Below are positions 44,016 to 50,933 of a stretch of 64,000 nt of DNA, piece after piece. The stretch lies in NCBI RefSeq assembly GCF_000018365.1, contig NC_011529.1, positions 1,364,001-1,428,000 of the forward strand. The letters are read 5' to 3'. A program made the position numbers and the translations under genes. How positions within the stretch are numbered: the stretch's first letter is position 1; every line of letters starts with the position of its first letter. The DNA comes from Thermococcus onnurineus NA1. Lineage in GTDB: Archaea; Methanobacteriota_B; Thermococci; Thermococcales; Thermococcaceae. Under the pieces are notes generated by a model. The model did not search any database, was not told the DNA's origin, and saw only the letters and a list, made by a program, of their open reading frames with translations.

Positions 44016-44539
44016 CTCAGCGCCTCCATCAGAGTGCTTATTCTAGCGGGTATGGCACCTATCGCGGTGCATGTTTCAAGGCTGACCCTTTTCCCTGTTA
44101 TATCCATATGATAGCGCGCCATCTTAAATATTTCCTTTGGAAGGCCATGCCTTCCAAGGCCTATCAGGAGCAGAAAACTCTCGCCTTTCAAAGCCCTCTC
44201 TGAGAGCTCAAGTGGGGTTATCTCCTTCTCCTCGCTCGGCTTTCTAGTGGTCGCAACCGGCGTGCCGAACTGAGGGGGAAAGCCCTTCTTCGGAAACTCA
44301 AGGAGGTGGAAGCGGTTTCTCTGGGCGAGCTCGAGGAGATACTTCCCTCCCTCGCCTATGGTCGTGTGACTGGCTATTTCCTCGGCAACATCAACCGGTC
44401 TGCCCTCGAAGGGGAATCCTACCAGAGCCAGGTGAAAGCCGTAGGCATAAGCTATTGGCCCGGCTCTGGCTATGGCTCTCAGGTGGGCCTCGTGCAGCTT
44501 CCTTGGGTCGTAGGTGTTGTAGAGCGCAACCGTCAGCAT
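43988..44539 (-). CDS. DUF531 family protein
   Basis: A 183-residue archaeal DUF531 protein with the family start MLTVALYNTYDPRKLHEAHL and a glycine-rich LLLIGLGRHGLPKEI, suggestive of a SPOUT-like knot. The activity is unknown, though an RNA methyltransferase is plausible. ATG 44539 is used because it is the family start with GAGGA ahead; the nine-codon longer frame lacks support. Confidence 0.82.
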   Translation of the reverse strand: MLTVALYNTYDPRKLHEAHLRAIARAGPIAYAYGFHLALVGFPFEGRPVDVAEEIASHTTIGEGGKYLLELAQRNRFHLLEFPKKGFPPQFGTPVATTRKPSEEKEITPLELSERALKGESFLLLIGLGRHGLPKEIFKMARYHMDITGKRVSLETCTAIGAIPARISTLMEALRWMSRGKRT

Positions 44540-44603
44540 GGTTCCTCGGAAAAAAGTGTCCAACAAAGGTTTATAAGGATTTATAGCAGACTAAACATTT
44601 AGT

Positions 44604-45683
44604 ATGACCACGCTAGAGGAAATAAACCTGCTTGTTGAAAGGGGCTACTACGAGGAGGCCCTTGCAAAGGTTTACGAGATTGAAGATCCCATAGAGCAGG
44701 TGCAGGTTCTCACCAAGATAGTAGTGACCATATACCAGCACGATGGCCCGATGGAGTGGATTCCGAGCATCATGGAGGATGCCATGTACATCGCGAAGAA
44801 ACTCAGAGACCCTGCTAACAAGGCCGTTGCGTATTCCATAATAGCATCCACCCTCGCGATAATGGAGTACGAAGAGGACGCGATGGACTTCTTCAACCGG
44901 GCGATAGATGAGGCGAACGAAATAGAGAGTCCCATAGAGAAGGGCATGGTTCTCTCGACCCTCGCCTATCACCTCGCCATTGCAGGCTATCCCGACAACG
45001 CCCTCGAGATCTTCAACATCGCCTTCGATACGATAATCGGGGCCGAAACCAGCTACACCCACAAGGTGGACGGCATACTGAGGATAGGGGATCTTCTTGA
45101 GAAGGCTGGAGATACCCTGCCCTCAAACGAGGCCATGGACTTTTATAAAATGGCATTTGACATATTTGACAAACTTCACGTCAATCAGCGTGCGGCGATT
45201 GTCGAGAAGAAGATAGAGCTTGCGAAAACGGTTTACGATGTTGGACTTCCACAGATACGTGCAGCCCTGCTCAAAGGGAAAAACCACTACGCACTGGCCA
45301 TTATAAAGAAGAAGTACAGCGGCGTTATGAGGCTCATTGGAGAGCTCGAAGTTGCCCTGTGGATGAAAAGAGTGAACAACATGGAATACCTTGACGTTGT
45401 GGACAAGGCTTTTGAGTGCTGCGAGAGCCCGAGATTCACCGACGTCAACGTCCAGCACATAGCGAGGCTCCTAACCGAGCTTGGAAACCTGAGAAGGGCA
45501 CTGAAATTCGCAAAAGAAATCCAGAATATCCACAAGAGAAGCGAGGCACTAAAGGCGATAGCCCTTGAGTTGGTCAGAAGGAAAAAGTTCGAAGAGGTAA
45601 AAAAGATCATTGAAAGCATCCCAGATCCAAAGATAAGGGAGGAGGCACTCAACGAGATTGGGACCATAGAAGAAAGCCAGTGA
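44604..45683 (+). CDS. TPR-like helical repeat protein
   Basis: A 359-residue all-helical protein of about nine antiparallel helix pairs with TPR-like spacing (NLLVERGYYEEALAKVYEI; EYEEDAMDFFNRAIDEANEI; LRRALKFAKEIQNIHKRSEA). Probably a scaffold for protein contacts; the partner is unknown. ATG 44604 lies about 26-30 nt after a TATA-like TTTATAAGG (44570-44578), so the mRNA is likely leaderless. It precedes the dipeptidase gene by 9 nt. Confidence 0.85.
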   Translation: MTTLEEINLLVERGYYEEALAKVYEIEDPIEQVQVLTKIVVTIYQHDGPMEWIPSIMEDAMYIAKKLRDPANKAVAYSIIASTLAIMEYEEDAMDFFNRAIDEANEIESPIEKGMVLSTLAYHLAIAGYPDNALEIFNIAFDTIIGAETSYTHKVDGILRIGDLLEKAGDTLPSNEAMDFYKMAFDIFDKLHVNQRAAIVEKKIELAKTVYDVGLPQIRAALLKGKNHYALAIIKKKYSGVMRLIGELEVALWMKRVNNMEYLDVVDKAFECCESPRFTDVNVQHIARLLTELGNLRRALKFAKEIQNIHKRSEALKAIALELVRRKKFEEVKKIIESIPDPKIREEALNEIGTIEESQ

Positions 45684-45692
45684 GGGGTTCGC

Positions 45693-46628
45693 ATGATATT
45701 TGATGCCCATTCAGACCTGCCTGCTTTTGTCTATGACGAGAGGAAGAAGGGAAAAACTCTTGTCCTCGAGGAAAGTTTTAACCAATTCTTTGCCCCGGGC
45801 GTAGCCGCTCGAGTGATGGCCATCTGGACAAAACCGGACAGGAGAAGCTCGGCCCTAAGATACGGGCTGGAGGTTCTCAACGCCCTTCAGAAAGACGTCG
45901 CGGAGAGCGAGCGCTTCGAGCTTGTGAAAAGCGTCAAAGATATGAGAAAGGCCATCGAGGAAGGAAGGGTTGCCCTCTGGTTGGGCCTTGAGGGAGGAGA
46001 GCCGATAGGGGACAGTCTGGATTTGCTGGAGGTTTTCCACCACCTCGGCCTGAGGGTTCTAACGCTCACATGGAGCCTTCGCAATGCCATAGGCGATGGT
46101 GTCTTCGAGAGGACAAACGGTGGCCTGACCAACTTCGGCGTTGAAGTCGTCGGAAAGGCTGAGGAACTGGGAATCATCATAGATCTCAGCCACATAAACG
46201 AAGCCGGCTTCTGGGACGCCCTAGACGTTACCGCATTCCCCGTTATGGCCTCGCACTCCAATGCGAGAGCGCTATGCGATCACCCGAGGAACCTCACGGA
46301 CGAGCAGATAAAGGCCATAGCAGAGCGGGATGGAGTTATCGGGGCGGTTGCCATTCCGAGCTTTGTAGACAGGGAAAAGCCAACGCTGGAGAAGTACGTT
46401 GATCACATCGCTTATATGGCCGAGCTGGCGGGATACAAGCACGTAGGACTCGGCTTCGACTTCGTGTATTACCTGTCCGGCTGGAGCGGGAGGAGCGTTG
46501 AGGGCTTTGAGGACGAGTCGAAGATTCCGGCGCTGCTCGAGAGGCTGAACGAGAACTTCAGCGCGAAAGAAGTTAGAGCGATAACTTTCAGGAACCTCGA
46601 GCGCCTTTTTGAGAAGGTCGTGGGATAG
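45693..46628 (+). CDS. Membrane dipeptidase-like M19 peptidase
   Basis: A 311-residue zinc TIM-barrel hydrolase of the renal dipeptidase family. Metal ligands appear in DAHSDLP (residues 4-10), LGLEGGEPIGD, IDLSHINEAGF and MASHSNARAL, with the closing GLGFDFVY. It likely hydrolyses dipeptides, possibly with D-residues, in the cytosol during peptide fermentation. It is downstream of the TPR-like protein in a probable operon. Confidence 0.9.
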   Translation: MIFDAHSDLPAFVYDERKKGKTLVLEESFNQFFAPGVAARVMAIWTKPDRRSSALRYGLEVLNALQKDVAESERFELVKSVKDMRKAIEEGRVALWLGLEGGEPIGDSLDLLEVFHHLGLRVLTLTWSLRNAIGDGVFERTNGGLTNFGVEVVGKAEELGIIIDLSHINEAGFWDALDVTAFPVMASHSNARALCDHPRNLTDEQIKAIAERDGVIGAVAIPSFVDREKPTLEKYVDHIAYMAELAGYKHVGLGFDFVYYLSGWSGRSVEGFEDESKIPALLERLNENFSAKEVRAITFRNLERLFEKVVG

Positions 46629-46669
46629 GTTTTTAACAGAGTTTTTCAAAAATCCTCTGGGGGAGAAGC

Positions 46670-46870
46670 ATGGGAACCAAGATAGTTGCTGTTTATGAAA
46701 ACGGAGTCCTAAAACCAAAGGAAGGGCTCAACCTTCCCCGAGGAACCGAGGTAGAGATCATCATAAAGCCCTCGCTTAAGGGCCTGATGAACCTGTTCAA
46801 AGACATTGAAACCGAGAAGGGAGTGGAGGAAACCCTTAGAGAGAGCAGGGAGAGAAGACTATGGGAGTAG
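46670..46870 (+). CDS. AF2212/DUF104-type antitoxin (VapB-like)
   Basis: A 66-residue protein with the DUF104 beta-strand start KIVAVYENGVLKPKEGLNLP and RGTEVEIIIKP, then a charged helix that would bind the toxin. It overlaps the PIN toxin gene by 10 nt, the classic toxin-antitoxin coupling. It probably autoregulates with its partner. Confidence 0.88.
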   Translation: MGTKIVAVYENGVLKPKEGLNLPRGTEVEIIIKPSLKGLMNLFKDIETEKGVEETLRESRERRLWE

Positions 46871-47337
46871 TTCTTGATTCTTCGGTCATTCTCAAAGCCC
46901 TCCTTCCACCCCCCAAGAATCTGAAGAAGGAGGTATACCAGCGAGAAGTGGAAACCCACAAAAAGTGCCAGCGTATATTGGAAATCGTAGAGGACAAAGA
47001 CATAGAAATACATGTTCCTGCGGTAGTAACGGTCGAAGTCGCTGGGGTTATTAAACGGATTACCGGAGACAAGTCCAGAGCTTCACTGGTAAGTGAGACT
47101 ATAGCCGAAACATTCAGACTTCACTACGATGCTGAGCTTCTGGAAAAAGCCACAGAAATAGCTGCCTTGACGGGCGCCAGTGGGTTTGATGCATATTTTA
47201 TAGCCACTGCTTATCTTCTGGATATTCCACTACTAACGGATGATAAGGGCATGCATTTGAGGGCTCAAGAACTTGGGATAAATTCAACACTCATCAGAGA
47301 GACCCTGTTGGAAAAGATAGAAGAGATTCTCCGGTGA
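46861..47337 (+). CDS. VapC-type PIN-domain toxin
   Basis: A 158-residue PIN ribonuclease with acidic residues in GVVLDSSVILKA (D6), VPAVVTVEVAGV (Glu), GFDAYFIATA and PLLTDDKG, so the active site looks complete. It likely cuts RNA when the antitoxin is lost. The unit sits between a metabolic gene and a methyltransferase gene whose start is only 5 nt away, so it may share a transcript with them. Confidence 0.9.
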   Translation: MGVVLDSSVILKALLPPPKNLKKEVYQREVETHKKCQRILEIVEDKDIEIHVPAVVTVEVAGVIKRITGDKSRASLVSETIAETFRLHYDAELLEKATEIAALTGASGFDAYFIATAYLLDIPLLTDDKGMHLRAQELGINSTLIRETLLEKIEEILR

Positions 47338-47342
47338 ATGCA

Positions 47343-48191
47343 ATGGAGGAGGTCTACTTCTTAACCGCAGGAGACGCGAGAAGGCTGCTCTTCGCTAGAG
47401 GCGGAGCGAGGCTTAACCTGGATTTGAGAAAAACCGGGCGCTCATGGCTCATCACCATTGAGGGAGACGAGTTCATATTTCCAGACGGCACGCGCGTTGA
47501 GAGGAGCGTAATCGAAAGGGTCGCGAGGGACGAGGGGAGCGTTTACTTCGTCAAAAACGGGGGCGTTTACAAGGCGGCAATAGCCGGAGAGCACTACTAC
47601 AAGCTCGTGCCAACGGTTCCGCCCACGATAGAGATAAACGGCATCAGGATGCACCGGACGAAGGACGTAAACCCCCTCCAAGACACCCTCAACAAAGTGA
47701 ATACCGTCAAACCCAAGGAGGGTGAAACTGTTCTAGATACCTGCATGGGGCTCGGATACACAGCGATAGAGGCCGCGAAGCGCGGTGCTTACGTGATAAC
47801 GGTAGAAAAGGATAAGAGCGTCATAGAACTGGCAAGAATAAATCCCTGGAGCAGGGAGCTCTTCCAGGGCGGGAAGATTCAGATCATCCACGGGGATGCC
47901 TTCGAGGTCGTAAAGAGGTTCAACGACGGGAGCTTCGATGTGATAATCCACGACCCTCCGCGCTTTTCTCTGGCGGGCCATCTCTACAGCGGAGAGTTTT
48001 ATGAGGAGCTCTTTAGAATTCTCAAGCCCGGTGGGAGGCTTTTCCACTACGTTGGGAACCCTGGGAAGAAGTACCGGAGAAGAGACCTCCAGAAGGGCGT
48101 GATGGAGCGCCTAAGAAAGGCAGGCTTCGTTGGTGTTAGAAGGGCCGAGGAAGCGCTCGGTGTAGTGGCGAAGAAGCCAGAGAAAAGATAA
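47343..48191 (+). CDS. Archaeal class I methyltransferase (COG2521-like)
   Basis: A 282-residue SAM methyltransferase. An N-terminal beta-rich domain (1-110) is followed by motif I VLDTCMGLGYTAIEAA, acidic VEKDKSVIELA, and motif IV IIHDPPRFSLAG, whose DPP resembles N-methyltransferases acting on bases or amide groups. The target may be RNA or protein; it is not resolved. ATG 47343 follows GGTGAATGCA; the GTG at 47334 overlaps the toxin stop and is disfavoured. Confidence 0.83.
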   Translation: MEEVYFLTAGDARRLLFARGGARLNLDLRKTGRSWLITIEGDEFIFPDGTRVERSVIERVARDEGSVYFVKNGGVYKAAIAGEHYYKLVPTVPPTIEINGIRMHRTKDVNPLQDTLNKVNTVKPKEGETVLDTCMGLGYTAIEAAKRGAYVITVEKDKSVIELARINPWSRELFQGGKIQIIHGDAFEVVKRFNDGSFDVIIHDPPRFSLAGHLYSGEFYEELFRILKPGGRLFHYVGNPGKKYRRRDLQKGVMERLRKAGFVGVRRAEEALGVVAKKPEKR

Positions 48192-48196
48192 AAATC

Positions 48197-49594
48197 TCAG
48201 ATGCCTCCAACCTCTTCCATCTCCTCGAAGGCCTCCAAGTTGGTGTAGTAGTCCATTAGCTGGGATATCTCCTTCCTCAGCCTGAAGCTCTTGACTATCG
48301 CTATGGCAAATCCTATTATCGATGGCCATGCTAAGAGTAGCAGCAGCTTCCAGTCGGCTATTGGAATCGGCCTCGGGTCTGTGAAGCGGTTGAAGTTCCA
48401 TATCATGAAGGCTATCATGAGCCAGGCTGTGGAGAAGTTGGTCAGACCACTTCCGCTCTCACCGAGCTTGAAGCCAGGGATGACGTCCTTGGTTATCGGC
48501 GGGAGCAGGTTGCTGCCCATGAAGCCAAGCTGATCCTCGAAGACGTGGAGCCACTGGCCTATCATCGCCGCGAGGGCAAGCTCGGTCGCGTGGGCGTAGC
48601 CGATGAGCTTGAAGAAGGCAAAGACGACGATACCGATTATTATGCCCATCGTGAGGGAGTGGCTGAAGCCGTGGTGCCATGGCAGGAAGCGATCCTTGAC
48701 TACGGTCTTGCCCTTAAACTCCGCCTTTCTGAAGGCTATCTCCGGGCCCGAGAAGGAATCCACACGGGTAGGCTTGGGATATGTCTTGATGAAGGGGACA
48801 CTGACCTTCGCTATCCCTACGCGCCTGTAATCTGGAACTTCACCGCCGATGGCAACACCGCCGGGAGTTACAATCGGGCCCATCTCAACGCGGACTTCCC
48901 TCTTCGGCGGGTCGAGGTGTATGAAGAACCGCCTGTAGACATCTCCAGGCAGGCGAATGTTGTGTATCTTGACTATAGTTTCACCTTTCTCGTAGGCTTC
49001 CTCTATGGCCTTGGCTATGGTCTCGGCTATGCCCTGTGGATGGGGAGCGTCGGAGACAACAAGCTTTATTCCGTCATCATCAACGTCGACATAGCCAAAG
49101 ACCAGCATCTCCTTCCCAAAGGCTATCTCACCGAACTCCTCTTCAAAGAACTCGTAGTCTTCCCCGAAGGCCTCTACCGTTATGGTGCCGGTCTCATCTG
49201 TAAGCTTGAAGATTATGCTCTTGTATGGCTTCTCGACTGTTTTGACGTTTCCGTTCTCATCAACCATCTTAAAGACCAGCGTATCCTCGCCCCTCTCGAC
49301 TATTTCGCTGACCTTGCCCTGAACTGCAAAGAACTGGTAGCGGTTTTTCTCATTCAGTTCAGCAACCTTAACGAGTTTTGGTGCGTAGTGCTTCTTGTCG
49401 TCCCATGGAGCCGGATCTATTTCGTAGTCCCTCCTGCTGAAGAACTTGCCGAATTTAAAGTCGACGAAGTCGGGGAAATATGCCGCAGCTGCAGCTATGA
49501 CTGGAATGAGGATGCCCATCCGCAAGTCCGCGACCAGAGCAGGGAAGAAGGTCGCCGCCGCCAGACCGGATATGTAGTGAGTGAAGCCCCTCAT
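48197..49594 (-). CDS. Membrane DUF457-type metal-dependent hydrolase with OB-like insert
   Basis: 465 residues. The YdjM/DUF457 membrane family features are N-terminal HYISGLAAATFF with FPDFVD and the later HHGFSHSLTMGIIIGIVVF and GQWLHVFEDQ. Between them lies a soluble insert (about 75-190) resembling an OB fold (FFAVQGKVSEIVERGEDTLV). It is the last gene of a three-gene unit with the TctA-like permease and the giant OB protein, 6 nt after the permease stop. OB-like domains in both end genes suggest they bind the same ligand. Function is unknown. Confidence 0.75.
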   Translation of the reverse strand: MRGFTHYISGLAAATFFPALVADLRMGILIPVIAAAAAYFPDFVDFKFGKFFSRRDYEIDPAPWDDKKHYAPKLVKVAELNEKNRYQFFAVQGKVSEIVERGEDTLVFKMVDENGNVKTVEKPYKSIIFKLTDETGTITVEAFGEDYEFFEEEFGEIAFGKEMLVFGYVDVDDDGIKLVVSDAPHPQGIAETIAKAIEEAYEKGETIVKIHNIRLPGDVYRRFFIHLDPPKREVRVEMGPIVTPGGVAIGGEVPDYRRVGIAKVSVPFIKTYPKPTRVDSFSGPEIAFRKAEFKGKTVVKDRFLPWHHGFSHSLTMGIIIGIVVFAFFKLIGYAHATELALAAMIGQWLHVFEDQLGFMGSNLLPPITKDVIPGFKLGESGSGLTNFSTAWLMIAFMIWNFNRFTDPRPIPIADWKLLLLLAWPSIIGFAIAIVKSFRLRKEISQLMDYYTNLEAFEEMEEVGGI

Positions 49595-49600
49595 TTTACA

Positions 49601-50923
49601 TCACCCCAGGCCAAGCAGGTGCATAACTTCGCCCGTGTGTCCCGTCATACTTATGAGCACCGGAAGAATAAGGCCTCCGAGGCAGTAACTCCTTCTGGTG
49701 TTGAAGGCCGCCGCCATCATGCCTATTGCCGTTGAGACGAGAAGCACCACTATCCCCATCGGTCCGGTGAGGACGTATGAGATGATAACCAGCGTTATTG
49801 CTACGAAGTAAGAGAGTTTCCTAATATGGACGATGTTGAAGCCCCTCGCAAGGAACTTGGAGATGTAGTAGGTGAAAACGAAGCTTATTCCCGCGCTGAG
49901 TAGTATGACGCCTACGGCCGCCAAGTATTCGGAGTAGCTCTTCGGAGTGTATATCGAGCTAACGAGCCATGCCGCCGCTCCCCTCGTGAGCCTGAGGTTG
50001 GGCAGGAAGAGCAGCGTGAAGGCCCCGACGTAGTAGATGACCCTGTTAACTCCTTGACTGATTATGAAGGCATCGTCACCGCGCTGGCTCGTCATGTGAC
50101 CCGCTATGAGCGCTCCCATACCTCCAGTGATTATCGGGTAAACGGCAGCTATTGTTCCTCCAAGAGCACCGCCAAAACTGGCCTTAGCGATGTTGTAGGG
50201 ACTGCTCTCAATTCTATCGTCCGGCACCTGTTCCAGCATGGGTGGATTGGAGAGTATGTTCAGCAGCACCCAGGACATCCCAAAGAAGCCTATGAACATG
50301 GGCGTAAGCCTCGTGTAGGCGCTCGTTGTCGGTAGGAGGTTGGTGTTCATGACGATGAAGCCAAGGATTCCGGAGAGTAAGAAGACGAGTAATCCACCCA
50401 GTATCTGCCTCCAAGCCATCCAGAGCCTCTGGAACGGCGTCTTGCCCCTGTCACCTTCCTTGGGCCACTCGCTCATGAACATGAAAAGAACTATGGCGGT
50501 GAGGAAGTAGGTGATGTACGGACTGGTCGCCTGGTATATCGGCGGAAGTACCTTCGGGAAGATGAAGAGGGCGCCTATGACCAGTATAAGCGTTCCAGCA
50601 ACCGCGCCAATGAGGTACAGCAGTACCGCCTCATGTCCTCTGCCAAGGAGGAGGTACCTCTGCGTGGGGAAGAGCAGGAAGACGGCGCTTTCGTCAGCAA
50701 CGCTGAAGTAGACGCTCGATATTGCACTGACGTAGGCGTAAGCTACTATGGCCCCTATAGCAAAGAATGGAAAGGCCTGGACGGGCATGAGCTCGCCGAC
50801 CCCGAAGACTGCCACGAGCAGGGCCATGATGTTGAAGATATGGAATCCCGGAATCCATGATATAAGCGAGCCGAAGAGCACTCCGGCCAGCGACCAAATT
50901 AAAATATCCGAGAGGGGGAGCAT
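49601..50923 (-). CDS. TctA-like polytopic membrane protein
   Basis: A 440-residue protein with about ten to eleven helices, resembling the TctA/DUF112 permease of tripartite tricarboxylate transporters (ALGGTIAAVYPIITGGMGALIAG). TctB and the periplasmic TctC are absent. ATG 50923 is preferred because GAGGTG lies just upstream; the three-codon longer frame starts within that site. It lies 10 nt after the OB-protein gene and 6 nt before the DUF457 gene. Confidence 0.75.
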   Translation of the reverse strand: MLPLSDILIWSLAGVLFGSLISWIPGFHIFNIMALLVAVFGVGELMPVQAFPFFAIGAIVAYAYVSAISSVYFSVADESAVFLLFPTQRYLLLGRGHEAVLLYLIGAVAGTLILVIGALFIFPKVLPPIYQATSPYITYFLTAIVLFMFMSEWPKEGDRGKTPFQRLWMAWRQILGGLLVFLLSGILGFIVMNTNLLPTTSAYTRLTPMFIGFFGMSWVLLNILSNPPMLEQVPDDRIESSPYNIAKASFGGALGGTIAAVYPIITGGMGALIAGHMTSQRGDDAFIISQGVNRVIYYVGAFTLLFLPNLRLTRGAAAWLVSSIYTPKSYSEYLAAVGVILLSAGISFVFTYYISKFLARGFNIVHIRKLSYFVAITLVIISYVLTGPMGIVVLLVSTAIGMMAAAFNTRRSYCLGGLILPVLISMTGHTGEVMHLLGLG

Positions 50924-50933
50924 GGTCATCACC

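Noticed and set aside
48545-49735. 396-codon forward frame antisense to the DUF457 gene
   Set aside because: Mirror frame of a GC-rich coding gene with no ribosome-binding site; the opposite strand has clear domains.
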